24,191 bases of DNA from Phycisphaerae bacterium (GTDB taxonomy: Bacteria; Chloroflexota; Anaerolineae; 4572-78; J111). The stretch's first letter is position 1, and each line of letters opens with the position of its first letter. The position numbers were made by a program, and so were the translations under genes. The DNA lies in the NCBI GenBank assembly GCA_028285035.1, contig JANQQF010000013.1, forward strand, positions 1 through 24,191, read 5' to 3'. The notes beneath the pieces are model-generated. The model saw nothing but the letters and a program-made list of their open reading frames with translations, did no database searches and was not told the origin of the DNA. Positions 1-8,882 of this stretch are shown piece by piece.

Positions 1-11
1 GATCATTCCTA

Positions 12-136
12 TCTAATAGACGAAACAGTTAAAACCCGTAAAATCGATTTATGTCATCCCCGCGTGGTTTTAGCGGAGATCCATTGTTCGTTGCCCCCGG
101 CCAGTGGATGCCCGACAAAAGCATTCGGGCATGACA
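12..136 (+). repeat. dispersed palindromic repeat, copy A
   Basis: The core at 52-136 begins TGTCATCCC and ends GGGCATGACA, so its ends are near-inverted repeats. Near the right end ATGCCCGA (108-115) and TCGGGCAT (125-132) form a perfect 8-bp hairpin with a 9-nt loop. A diverged copy lies in opposite orientation near 18819-18950. Read on the minus strand, that copy shares the flanking words ATAGACGAA and CCCGTAAAATCG, the TGTCAT start, and about 33 of the last 35 bases. It has no coding capacity. It resembles a MITE- or REP-like mobile palindrome. The left boundary is set only by where similarity to copy B fades. Confidence 0.75.
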
Positions 137-197
137 TTTTTTATCCCGGTTTTTATTTGATTTCTCTATAAGTTGCTACAGATCAACACCAGATTGA

Positions 198-647
198 TTA
201 ATCTAGATAGCCAAACAATATCAGGCCACCCATCAGAAACGGCCCAAACGCACCGCCAATAAACACACTGATCTCAACGACAAAGACCACGATTGATTTC
301 CACCAGCGATTACCTCGGCTGATTTCCCAGCTGCCTGTAATGAGACTGTTTGAGATGGTGGCGTTGAGACATCTCCCCAGCCAGCGGGCGAGGCGGGGGC
401 GAAACCAAGAAAATAAAATGAACAGCCAAATAAAATAGGCGACCATACTGATAAGCCCAATGATAATAAGCTCGTCATCTGATAAATTGCTCAAACTACG
501 TTTGATCGCCTCTAGTTGCTTCTCGATTAATTCTTGCGGGTTCATTGATGGTCTTTCTGTAAAACTTTGGTGGACTTCATCAGGGATAGGTCTTGACTGG
601 CCTAACTGGTTGCTATAAAGCTGTCCGATTTTCACTCTATCTAACAA
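198..647 (-). CDS. small two-segment membrane protein, unknown function
   Basis: A 149-residue frame starting at TTG (647). An in-frame ATG at 545 would give 115 residues, and the first 34 residues are polar and unremarkable, so the ATG may be the true start; neither start has a strong Shine-Dalgarno sequence. The protein carries a short acidic/basic helix (NPQELIEKQLEAIKRSL), then a hydrophobic segment at about residues 60-83 and a second at about 117-147. It therefore looks like a two-pass inner-membrane protein with a basic, Arg/Trp-rich loop between the segments. I do not recognise the family. It stands alone between a repeat and a structured intergenic region, so the context gives no function. 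Membrane location is visible in the sequence; everything else is open. Confidence 0.6.
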   Translation of the reverse strand: MLDRVKIGQLYSNQLGQSRPIPDEVHQSFTERPSMNPQELIEKQLEAIKRSLSNLSDDELIIIGLISMVAYFIWLFILFSWFRPRLARWLGRCLNATISNSLITGSWEISRGNRWWKSIVVFVVEISVFIGGAFGPFLMGGLILFGYLD

Positions 648-1108
648 AATGAGTGTGGTTCACATCCTGTTTTGAGCTTTCGTTTGCCATCCTAACAAAC
701 CCTCGTGATCTAGTCGTGATACAATCGTGAAAGTCGAAAAAAACTTTAGCCTTGGAACTTTAGCGGAGGATTCACGGTCGAAAGCTAAAATAGATCCGAC
801 TCAAGCCATTCGATTTACGATCTTTAGCTCACACCTCAACCTTTTACCCTGAATCCCAAATCGTGAATTGAAATACTGACCTAGTGTTCCGCCAAACATA
901 TTTTGCTGGTTAGGACATTCGAGGCGGAACACTTAAGCTGAAGCAAGTTACAAAAACTTACCCCGCAAAAGAAGTTTGCTTCAGCACTAGATATAGAAAA
1001 CTAAACAAAAATTCTTGTCCCATGAGCCATCATCAAAAGCGTAAAAAGTTATATCTGGGTCAATAAGTTCTAAATGAAAATATTTATGTTTTAGTGATAA
1101 GGGGAGAT
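648..1108. other. 460-bp noncoding region upstream of a BTAD regulator
   Basis: No credible gene was seen on either strand. The left part repeats the word CTTTAGC several times. The right part holds a nested inverted-repeat element (881-990), described separately. The promoters of the flanking divergent genes (647 minus and 1109 plus) should lie here, but no convincing -35/-10 pair could be picked by eye. Confidence 0.6.
881..990. repeat. nested inverted-repeat (cruciform-like) element
   Basis: The outer ends are CTAGTG (881-886) and CACTAG (985-990). Inside are two perfect inverted repeats. AGTGTTCCGCC (883-893) pairs with GGCGGAACACT (923-933), and GCTGAAGCAA (937-946) pairs with TTGCTTCAGC (976-985). 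The whole can fold as two adjacent hairpins bounded by a short terminal palindrome, as seen in nonautonomous transposable palindromes. There is no coding content. An operator for the downstream regulator is an alternative but would not need this size. Confidence 0.65.
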
Positions 1109-4100
1109 ATGCAACACGGGCTACACTTTACCTTCTTTGGTCAAACCAATATCCACCAGGATGATGCACCAGTAACCGAGTTAACCTCTCGGAAATCTCA
1201 GGCTCTATTGTATTATTTGGTTGTAACTGGGGTGCCTCATTCACGATCGTCTCTGGCTGGCCTATTGTGGGCAGATATGCCGGAAAATGACGCTCGGATG
1301 AACCTGCGGCAAGCCTTGACCACCTTGCGCCGTGTTGTTGGGGATTATTTGATCATTAATCGACAAACGGTAGCCTTTAATCGAAATAGTAATTATCACG
1401 TTGATGTTGAGACCTTTGTCGCCAATACAAGCAATTTACTAGAGGCCGATATCAATGTGGTTACCAAAGGAGCCGAGTTGTATCAGGGAGATTTTTTAGC
1501 CAATTTCGATATCAAAGGATGCCCATTGTTTGAGACCTGGATGCTTAACCAGAGGGCCTACCTACAGACTTTGGCCTTACAAACCTTGCATCATCTGGCG
1601 GGGTATTATGTCGATCATCACGACTACCCTCGGGCCATTGATTATGCTACCCGCTTGTTACACTTGGAGCCGTGGCGGGAAGAGACCCATCGCCAGCTTA
1701 TGCGGCTTTTGGCTTACAATGGGCAGCGGGGGGCAGCGCTGTCCCAATATGAGCAGTGCCGTCGTATTTTAGCTGAAGAGCTTGATGTTGAGCCTGCTCC
1801 AGAGACCACAACCCTGTATGAGCAAATCCGGGATGGGGCCGTAAAGCAGCCGACAGATGAATTTCCTACCTTTGTTAAGATGCCAGACTTTCTGACGAAA
1901 CCGATCTCGATACCCGTTGTTGATAACTTTGTGGCTCGTGAGGATGAGCTGAGCCAGTTTAAGCAACGGCTTGAACTGGTTGTGTCTGGTGAAGGTCAGA
2001 TGGTTTTTGTGACGGGTGAGGCAGGAAGCGGTAAGACGGCCCTCGTACATCGGGTCATTCAACAAGCCCGTCGTCAATACCCCACCTTATTATGGGCAAA
2101 AGGGAACTGTAATGCTTATGGTGGGGTGGGTGATCCATATCTGCCTTTCCGTGAGGTGCTCGAAATGCTAACGGGTGATATGGAAGCTCAGTGGATGTCG
2201 GGCACAATCGATTCGGCCTATGCCCATCGCTTGTGGCAACTGTTGCCTGAAACGACCAAACTCTTAACCAAAACTGGCCCAAATCTGCTCGATATATTTA
2301 TCGCGGGTACCGCCTTGCTGGAACGCGTTAGTGTGGCTGCTCCCGCCGATGCAACTTGGCTTATAGAGTTGCAAACCCTGATTGAGCAACAGAAGCAGCG
2401 GCAAGGGCCCTCCTCGTTACGACAGGGTGATCTATTTGCCCAGTACACCAAAATGATCCACGCGTTGGCCCGTCGGCAGCCGTTGGTGATTGTATTTGAT
2501 GATTTGCAATGGGCTGATGCTGGCTCGCTCAGCCTGCTGTTCCATTTGGGACGACGCTTGAAAGGATTTCCCATTCTTCTGGTAGGAATTTATCGGCCAG
2601 ATGAGGTAACATTACGCCCCGATGGGGAACGGCACCCCCTGCTATCGCTTCTTAATGAGTTTCAGCGTGAATTTGGAGAGTTCCAAATCGATTTGCAGCA
2701 AACTAAGAACCAGGCATTTGTTGATGCTGTACTTGATTCGGAGTCCCATCGGTTTAGCGCTTCCTTCCGGCAGGCATTGTATCAGCAAACCCAAGGGCAC
2801 GCCTTGTTTACGGTCGAGGTTCTGCGCAGTATGCAGGCCCGAGGTGATGTTGTTCGGAATGAGGATGGTTACTGGGTTGAAGGTAGAGAAATTGATTGGG
2901 AACGTGTGCCAGCTCGGGTTGAAGGGGTTATCCAGGAGCGATTGGGGCGATTACCCGATGATCTTTTGGACGTACTGCGTATAGCCAGCGTTCAAGGTGA
3001 AACATTTAATGCCGGGGTCATTGCCGAGATAAAGGGAATTGATGAGCGAAAATTGTTACAGCAGCTTGGTACGATCCTAGACCAACGGTATCATTTGGTG
3101 CGAAGCCATGGGAGCAAGCGGCTTGGCTCACGACGGGTGTCATTGTATCGTTTCCAGCATAGCCTATTTCAGAAATATCTTTACAGTAATTTGGACGAGG
3201 GGGAGCGGATTTATCTGCATGAAGCTGTGGGGAACTCGTTAGAACAAATTTATGCCAATAATGAGGGAGAAATTGCAGTTCAACTGGCCCTACATTTTCA
3301 GGTTGCCGAAATTATTGAGAAGGCGATACGTTATCTGCATCAGGCAGGTCAGCGGGCCTTACGTCTCTCAGCAAACGAGGAGGCGATAACCCATCTTAAG
3401 CAGGGAATCGATCTTCTCCAGACAGCGCCAGTCTCCATGATTCGATATGAGCAGGAAATTGGTTTGTATACGACTCTATTACCGGCTTATCAGTCTAGTA
3501 AAGGATATGGAGCGCCAGAGGTTAAAGAAACAGGTGATCATATTTTAACGCTTTGCCAACATCTGGGTGAGACACCTCAACTCTTCTCTGTATTTCCCTC
3601 ATTGTTGATTTTTTATATGATGCGGGGTGAGCACGACACAACCTCAAGTATTGCCGAACAGGCGCTACAATTGGCCCATCGCCTGGAAGATACAGATATA
3701 TTAGCCAGTGCCCATAATGTTGCTGGGTTGCCTCATCTATTGCAGGGTGAATTCAAGCAGGCCCAGCATCATTTTGAGCAATATTTAGCCTTGGTTAGCC
3801 CAGATCGACCCGGATCAGAACTATTCTTGACGGGACACGATCTCACGGCGAATGGTCTAACCCAACTCGCTTTTGCGCTCTGGTCTTTGGGCTATCCAGA
3901 ACAAGCGGAGCAACGTATTCAAGAGGCCTTGCATCAAGCCGAAACCTTAAATCATCCCTTTACTTTAGCCTATACTTTAGTGTTGAGTGCCCATTTTTAT
4001 CAATTTTCTGGCCGAGATATCACTGAGGTCTTAACACTGGCTCAAAAGGCCATTACCCTTTCTTGCGAGCATAAGTTTCCGTTCTGGTTTGCAGAGGGGA

Positions 4101-4615
4101 TGCTATTTCAAGGCTGGGTCCTGGTTCACCAAGATCAACCTGAACAAGGGATTGCTGATATGCGTCAGGGCCTCGGAATACGGGATGAGGCAGGTGTTCA
4201 GTTTTTGACACCTTACTATCAAGGGCTGTTCGCTGAGGCTTACGGTATTGTTGGGCAGGCCGAGGACGGGGTTGCTCTTGTGAGCGAGGCTATTACCACA
4301 ATTCACAAGACGGGCGAACGTATTTGGGAGGCTCAGCTTTGGTTGCTGAAAGGTGATCTATTACAAAAACTAGGCCACCCCAGCGAAGAGGTTGAGGCGG
4401 CTTATCAGGAAGCGTTAACGCTATCCCAACACCAAGCGATAAAAATGTTTGAGCTTCGGGCCTTGATCCCGCTATCCCAAATTTGGTATCAACAAGGCCA
4501 AACCCAAATGGCCCGTGAGCAGTTACAGTCTCTTTACGATTGGTTTGATGAGGGTTTTGAGACGCGCTATTTAAAGCAAGCTAAGACGTTGCTCACGGCT
4601 TGGGAACAAACTTGA
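1109..4615 (+). CDS. BTAD (SARP-type) transcriptional regulator with AAA ATPase and TPR region
   Basis: A 1168-residue regulator read from ATG 1109, chosen because AAGGGGAG lies at 1099-1106; a GTG at 1094 overlaps that ribosome site. The order is an OmpR/SARP-like winged helix (about 1-95), a bacterial transcriptional activation domain of helical repeats (about 95-245), then an ATPase with Walker A GEAGSGKT (303-310) and Walker B LVIVFDDLQWAD (from 459). The C-terminal half (about 700-1160) is made of degenerate tetratricopeptide repeats, as in MalT/LAL regulators. By family, such proteins use nucleotide binding plus a TPR ligand sensor to switch DNA binding. Its N-terminal 250 residues closely match the second BTAD protein at 10172-13309, but the ATPase differs. 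The target genes are unknown. The nearest gene downstream is convergent, so this is a single-gene unit. Confidence 0.9.
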   Translation: MQHGLHFTFFGQTNIHQDDAPVTELTSRKSQALLYYLVVTGVPHSRSSLAGLLWADMPENDARMNLRQALTTLRRVVGDYLIINRQTVAFNRNSNYHVDVETFVANTSNLLEADINVVTKGAELYQGDFLANFDIKGCPLFETWMLNQRAYLQTLALQTLHHLAGYYVDHHDYPRAIDYATRLLHLEPWREETHRQLMRLLAYNGQRGAALSQYEQCRRILAEELDVEPAPETTTLYEQIRDGAVKQPTDEFPTFVKMPDFLTKPISIPVVDNFVAREDELSQFKQRLELVVSGEGQMVFVTGEAGSGKTALVHRVIQQARRQYPTLLWAKGNCNAYGGVGDPYLPFREVLEMLTGDMEAQWMSGTIDSAYAHRLWQLLPETTKLLTKTGPNLLDIFIAGTALLERVSVAAPADATWLIELQTLIEQQKQRQGPSSLRQGDLFAQYTKMIHALARRQPLVIVFDDLQWADAGSLSLLFHLGRRLKGFPILLVGIYRPDEVTLRPDGERHPLLSLLNEFQREFGEFQIDLQQTKNQAFVDAVLDSESHRFSASFRQALYQQTQGHALFTVEVLRSMQARGDVVRNEDGYWVEGREIDWERVPARVEGVIQERLGRLPDDLLDVLRIASVQGETFNAGVIAEIKGIDERKLLQQLGTILDQRYHLVRSHGSKRLGSRRVSLYRFQHSLFQKYLYSNLDEGERIYLHEAVGNSLEQIYANNEGEIAVQLALHFQVAEIIEKAIRYLHQAGQRALRLSANEEAITHLKQGIDLLQTAPVSMIRYEQEIGLYTTLLPAYQSSKGYGAPEVKETGDHILTLCQHLGETPQLFSVFPSLLIFYMMRGEHDTTSSIAEQALQLAHRLEDTDILASAHNVAGLPHLLQGEFKQAQHHFEQYLALVSPDRPGSELFLTGHDLTANGLTQLAFALWSLGYPEQAEQRIQEALHQAETLNHPFTLAYTLVLSAHFYQFSGRDITEVLTLAQKAITLSCEHKFPFWFAEGMLFQGWVLVHQDQPEQGIADMRQGLGIRDEAGVQFLTPYYQGLFAEAYGIVGQAEDGVALVSEAITTIHKTGERIWEAQLWLLKGDLLQKLGHPSEEVEAAYQEALTLSQHQAIKMFELRALIPLSQIWYQQGQTQMAREQLQSLYDWFDEGFETRYLKQAKTLLTAWEQT

Positions 4616-4698
4616 TGCCCTCATATCTAGCAAGAAATCTGACAAAGTGTTTGGATGTCTAGCGTTCGCTTCAAAACAAAAAAGAAGAAGACAAAGTA

Positions 4699-4739
4699 AC
4701 AGGATTTACGGTTTTTTCTATTCTATCCGTAAATCCTGT
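4699..4739. terminator. perfect 13-bp inverted repeat between convergent genes
   Basis: ACAGGATTTACGG (4699-4711) is perfectly complementary to CCGTAAATCCTGT (4727-4739) across a 15-nt T-rich loop. It lies 84 bp after the stop of the plus-strand regulator and before the convergent lipoprotein stop, so a two-way terminator is plausible. It lacks a clear T-tract after the stem on either side, so it could equally be a dispersed palindrome. Confidence 0.5.
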
Positions 4740-4757
4740 GCAATTGTTTTGCGAAAA

Positions 4758-4845
4758 AGACCTGACAGGTTTCAAGTAAGTGTAATCTCTAAGAAAAGCT
4801 GAATTAACCGGGGGATGCGAAATCAAGGTAAAACCTGTCAGATCT
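4758..4845. repeat. spaced inverted repeat (ACCTGACAGGT-type)
   Basis: Arms of 15 bp with one mismatch lie at 4758-4772 and 4831-4845, with the core CTGACAGGTTT against AAACCTGTCAG, separated by 58 nt. Each arm also contains the self-palindromic ACCTGACAGGT-type word. With the 13-bp palindrome just before it, this fills the 255-bp convergent gap. It is probably a dispersed intergenic repeat and may assist termination. Confidence 0.5.
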
Positions 4846-4870
4846 GATCATTCAAAAACTTTGATTGTCC

Positions 4871-7693
4871 TTAATAAATCAGCAACGGCCACGGCCCATC
4901 AATATCAAGTATCACCACGGATACCGAGTCTGGCCACACTCTGATCTCATCGCTGACCTCGCTGCCATCAGGCAAGGTCAAGGTCATGGTAAAGAGGCCA
5001 GGTGGCAATTCGACATATTCAAACTCGTCTGGAGATTCGGCATTTGGATTGCTGGGGGGAACGGTTACTGTTTGTCCCTCAATACTCACGGTAATATCAC
5101 CTTCTTCGAGAATGTTGCCCAGATAGAAACGCCCTTGACCGCTCGTGGGAAGAATGCCATCGGCAGCAGCAGCAGCCTCATCCCGTCGGGCGATCATAAG
5201 TTCAGTTTCACCCTCAAAAATCTGCATTGTAGCAAACAAAGTTTCATCTGTCCCTATAATGTCAAAGGCTGCACTCTCCTCATCGACGTCGTAGATGTAC
5301 AATTCGCTGCCATAATTGGGCAAGTTCTGATCATAAAGCTCGATTATGGTCTCAAAATCTAAGGTCGTGTAAACATTAATGGTTTCACTATAATCGGAGT
5401 TGCTAGAGAAAAAGCCAGTGTTATCACTGGGAACGAGAAAGCCCTCCTCCTCAATAAGGGTTAGCTCACCTGACTCGCTAGCCTCAGCCCCTGTCGCCGA
5501 CCCTGTATCCCACATCAGCCCATAGCCATAAATTACGACGTCAGTTGTTCCTGTGCCGTCGGCAACCATATTGATGGTCACTGATGCGTCATCCTTAGTG
5601 AAATCCAAGCTAGCCAAACTGTCATCCATAAAGCTCAAATCTTCATCAGCCGCCCAGCCTAAGCTACTCATTTCTTGTTGATAGAAGGCGGCTAACGTTT
5701 CAACATCAGACGTGCTGGCATAGCTGATCTCTTCGATGACATTGTCAAAATCTATTAGTTCAGCATCTGGCGAGATGGGGAGTTCACTGGCCGAGGGGAA
5801 CCCAAAGGAGTCGGCAATCTCCTCATTGCTGACATCGCCCCAGGTGAGGCCGTAGCCATACACCAAAACCTCAGTTTCACCAGTGTCAAAGTCAAATAGA
5901 CTGACAGTTACGGATGAATCACCCTGTATGAATTCAAGGCTGGCGATGGACTCTTCGACAAAGGTAAATGTTTCATCAACCTCCCAGCCTTGGGCTGTCA
6001 TTTCCGATTGGTAAAATTCAACCAACGTTTCAATATCTGAGGGGCTGTTATAGACGATTTCTTCGTTGGCGTTATTAATATCGACATTTTCAGCATCGGG
6101 TGCGACGGGCAGGTTGCTGGCCTGGGGTAAATCCCCTGAGCCAACAGTCGCATCACCCCAAACTAAGCCATAGCCATACATATCAACCGTCGTTTCGTCA
6201 TTAAACCCATCATTAAAAATATCAACGGTTAATCTGGCCTCATCACCTTGCACAAAGTCGAGGCTGGCAAAGTTTTCTTCAATAAAGCTCAAATCTTCGT
6301 CGGCCTCCCAGCCCTGAGCTACCATTTCCTGTTGGTAAAACTCGACCAAACTTTCGACATCAGAGAGGCTGGCATAACTAATCTGCTCGGAAAGGGTATC
6401 GATGTTGAGATCAACCGCATCACTGGCGACGGGTAGATTAGTTGCGGCAAGATCTGAGTCCATGCCGACGACGTCACTCGTTTCAGTGGTATCTTCCTCA
6501 CTATCTGTTGTAGCAAGCAACTCGACATCGGGACCCGATCCGATCGAGACCACCTGCTCTCCATCCTCTGAGAGCACAATTAGGATGAGGGTGACATCCT
6601 CGGTTGGATGGCTAAAGGTTGCGCCCGTCATCCCCTCGAAGAGATCATCTGCGTTTGTCATTTCCGCCCAGCCTAAATTGGCGAAGCTGTCCCCATAAAA
6701 TGCAACTAACGTGTCGATGTCAGCCTCACTTGTGTAGGTTAGCTCAGAGAAGTGTTTATCAAATTCCAGGTTCATCGGATTTTCATAAATTGGTATATCG
6801 AGTGGTAAGAGGTTGATTGTGTATTGCACGGCTGTTTGATTATCTTGACCAGGCGCGACCCCCACTGAGGCTGACAGTTCCAGTCCATTCTGAATAAACA
6901 TCAAGTGTTGCGAATCTGGATCATCAGAACTGGCCGTATTCGGCAGCGTAAATTTATGCCATCCCTGAGCCGCAAGCTCTTGACGGGTGAATTCGGCCAC
7001 GTCACCTACAGCCGAGGGTGAGACATAGCCAAGTGTATTGGGGAAGTTATACAGTAGCTCAGCATCTGCCATCTGGGGCAGGGTGCGGAGATCAAGATTG
7101 CCGTGGTTGATAAAACTGAGAGAGAGAAAATCACCAAAATTGCTGACCGAAAAACTCACCGCAAAATTATCTTTGAAGAAGTACCGATTGGCACTGTCGG
7201 CACTGGTGTACTCATTGGCCGTGTCATTCTCCCAACCTTGCTCAATAAAGGCACTTTGGAATAACGCGACGGCTCCCTCAACATCGGTGCCGGGCAGTTC
7301 CAGGCTAAAATTGCCAGGCTCTTGCTGCCCCATTCCTCGAATTTCCGTGGGCAACGGCAGAGTACGCAGGTCGATGACATCCATTGCCGCCTGCACCGTT
7401 GTTGGCTCCCGTACCTCAACTGGAACCTCTTCTATGGTTTCCTCCGCTACTGCTGGCTCCTCAGTCTCGGTTTCGACAACTTCAACTTCTTCATCTGTTT
7501 CCTCGGTTGCTTCGGTTGCTTCAGGCTCAGCCGTTGTTTCCTCAGCTTGATCTTCGACAACCGCACTTTCCGTCTGAGCTGATTGATCTTCTTGACTGGC
7601 TGGTGCTTCGGTTGCGGCAGGTTCCCCACCACAACCGATCAGGCTCCAACTCATCATAAAAGCAATTACCAACAAAATTACTCGTTTAAGCAT
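4871..7693 (-). CDS. large secreted lipoprotein built of repeated FYxxxMxxxGW modules
   Basis: 940 residues. ATG 7693 is supported by AGGGAGGT five bases upstream. The N-terminus is a lipoprotein signal: basic start, hydrophobic stretch, lipobox LIGC with Cys21. Next comes a Glu/Thr/Ala/Val-rich acidic linker (about 22-100), likely a flexible spacer from the membrane. The body is about seven related modules, each with a pattern like SDVETLVEFYQQEM-x-x-x-GW followed by a beta-rich half. Three central modules are near-copies, each ending YGYGL-x-W, and earlier and later modules are diverged. The C-terminal 90 residues look like a PEGA-type beta domain. No enzyme motif is visible. An extracytoplasmic binding or scaffolding role is inferred only from the architecture. 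It is last in a three-gene minus-strand series but has its own 177-bp upstream gap, so it may be transcribed independently. Confidence 0.85.
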   Translation of the reverse strand: MLKRVILLVIAFMMSWSLIGCGGEPAATEAPASQEDQSAQTESAVVEDQAEETTAEPEATEATEETDEEVEVVETETEEPAVAEETIEEVPVEVREPTTVQAAMDVIDLRTLPLPTEIRGMGQQEPGNFSLELPGTDVEGAVALFQSAFIEQGWENDTANEYTSADSANRYFFKDNFAVSFSVSNFGDFLSLSFINHGNLDLRTLPQMADAELLYNFPNTLGYVSPSAVGDVAEFTRQELAAQGWHKFTLPNTASSDDPDSQHLMFIQNGLELSASVGVAPGQDNQTAVQYTINLLPLDIPIYENPMNLEFDKHFSELTYTSEADIDTLVAFYGDSFANLGWAEMTNADDLFEGMTGATFSHPTEDVTLILIVLSEDGEQVVSIGSGPDVELLATTDSEEDTTETSDVVGMDSDLAATNLPVASDAVDLNIDTLSEQISYASLSDVESLVEFYQQEMVAQGWEADEDLSFIEENFASLDFVQGDEARLTVDIFNDGFNDETTVDMYGYGLVWGDATVGSGDLPQASNLPVAPDAENVDINNANEEIVYNSPSDIETLVEFYQSEMTAQGWEVDETFTFVEESIASLEFIQGDSSVTVSLFDFDTGETEVLVYGYGLTWGDVSNEEIADSFGFPSASELPISPDAELIDFDNVIEEISYASTSDVETLAAFYQQEMSSLGWAADEDLSFMDDSLASLDFTKDDASVTINMVADGTGTTDVVIYGYGLMWDTGSATGAEASESGELTLIEEEGFLVPSDNTGFFSSNSDYSETINVYTTLDFETIIELYDQNLPNYGSELYIYDVDEESAAFDIIGTDETLFATMQIFEGETELMIARRDEAAAAADGILPTSGQGRFYLGNILEEGDITVSIEGQTVTVPPSNPNAESPDEFEYVELPPGLFTMTLTLPDGSEVSDEIRVWPDSVSVVILDIDGPWPLLIY
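5511..6437 (-). repeat. three tandem near-identical coding modules (about 300 bp each)
   Basis: Within the lipoprotein gene, three consecutive modules (roughly 6150-6437, 5838-6112 and 5511-5785, with short linkers) encode the same pattern. It runs: LP-[VI]-[AS]-x-DA, an isoleucine/acidic strand, Y-x-S-x-SD-[VI]-E-[ST]-L, FYQ-x-EM, GW, ASL-[DE]-F, then YGYGL-x-W. Their protein similarity is much higher to each other than to the outer modules, which indicates internal duplication after the gene had already become modular. Confidence 0.75.
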
Positions 7694-7870
7694 AATACCT
7701 CCCTAAAGATAATGATTAATAGCAAGCGATGATTTAGATCAGACTTGACACCTGACAACTTAAACTAATCCCGTGAATTTATTGTGATTTTTTGTAGCCT
7801 GTCTCGAAAATGGTTCTGATGTCAGAAAGATAGTAAGCGTTGTTTGGATTAATATAGGGGAAGACGATTT

Positions 7871-8851
7871 CTATTTGTTTTCTGCAGACGAGGGAACATG
7901 GCTGGATGTTCCGATCGTTTCTGTTTGTTTCCGGGCTAAACAAGCCATATGGTCACGATCTGTGCCACAACAACCACCCATAATAGAGATATTGAACTGC
8001 TCGCGGACAGCCCACATCATCTCGGCAAACGGGGCGGGTGGGGCGGTATCGATCTCAGCTAACCCATCGAGTTTCTCTGGGCTTTTGGCCGAGGTATTAG
8101 CTGTGAAGCTGACAATTCGGCTCAATAAACCGCGTTCTTCGATCTGGGCGGCGACCAAGCCCTGTTGGAAATTGGTGGGGTGAACACAGTTGACACCATA
8201 CCCCAACGGCGGACGTTGTATTGACTCATCAATCGTTTCAATCACCTCAGCCAAGGGCGTGCCGTCCAATAGTGTCCCATTTGGGCGGATCACAAAACTC
8301 ATCATGTAAGGGAGATGAGTGCGGCTCATTGCGGTGGCAATGCCACGGGCTTCAGGAAAAGCGGGTAATGTCGCTACCTTCAAGAAATCGATGTTTGTTT
8401 CGGCTAAGGCTTCAATTTGGAGAATGTGAAAGGCTACGGCTTCTGTTTCATTCGGGGCCTCTTGGGGCAAATAGGCATCGCCTTTGGGGCCGGTAATGCC
8501 TCCGACAAAAATGGGCGGCCCATCTGGGCCATAGCTGTCGCGGATATCCATCATAAATCGAACATTATCTTGATTTACCGATAGCCCCTTAAATTTGGAG
8601 CGATCGATCCGAGCCTGGCTGGCCCGCCACGTTGAGGTGACAACCATCATCGGGAGTTGATGCTTTTGCCCGATATCGATGTACTCGCGGCAGGCTTCAG
8701 TCAATGCCGCTTGATGGTTTTCGTCATAAACAAAGCCAGCGTGTGCGATATATGGATCATACTCGACGTTGGGATCACGGCGCAATCGTTCATAAATCGA
8801 ACCTTCGGTCAGGATAAAATCCGTTTGCTTCAGAAATGTTTCAAAATTCAC
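7871..8851 (-). CDS. homocysteine S-methyltransferase-family protein
   Basis: 326 residues from GTG 8851, preceded by AGAGGG; an upstream TTG at 8893 would overlap the preceding gene and is less likely. The fold is the Zn-dependent methyltransferase barrel. The start has FILTEGSIYERLRRD, where the family has its LLDGG-type loop. The zinc ligands are visible as GVNC in the second half and the tandem cysteines of GGCCGTD near the C-terminus, at spacing typical of homocysteine/betaine-homocysteine methyltransferases. The family moves a methyl group to homocysteine or a related thiol or selenol. The donor here (S-methylmethionine, betaine or another) cannot be told from sequence. The extended insertion carrying VGGITGPKGDAYLP resembles stand-alone bacterial members. 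It follows the coiled-coil gene with a 31-bp gap, so co-transcription is likely. Confidence 0.85.
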   Translation of the reverse strand: MNFETFLKQTDFILTEGSIYERLRRDPNVEYDPYIAHAGFVYDENHQAALTEACREYIDIGQKHQLPMMVVTSTWRASQARIDRSKFKGLSVNQDNVRFMMDIRDSYGPDGPPIFVGGITGPKGDAYLPQEAPNETEAVAFHILQIEALAETNIDFLKVATLPAFPEARGIATAMSRTHLPYMMSFVIRPNGTLLDGTPLAEVIETIDESIQRPPLGYGVNCVHPTNFQQGLVAAQIEERGLLSRIVSFTANTSAKSPEKLDGLAEIDTAPPAPFAEMMWAVREQFNISIMGGCCGTDRDHMACLARKQTETIGTSSHVPSSAENK

Positions 8852-8882
8852 TGTGCCCTCTTCTCGTGATCTCAAATTTGTA

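Noticed and set aside
4865..5362. A 165-residue plus-strand frame
   Set aside because: It is antisense to the C-terminal domain of the lipoprotein, which has a clear signal peptide, repeats and ribosome site on the minus strand.
5511..6437. A CRISPR array or noncoding tandem repeat
   Set aside because: The repeated units are about 300 bp, in frame, and encode protein modules; they are gene-internal duplications.
7038..7582. Plus-strand frames rich in Ser/Thr/Val and Leu/Arg
   Set aside because: They mirror the acidic low-complexity linker and first modules of the lipoprotein gene and have no independent coding signs.
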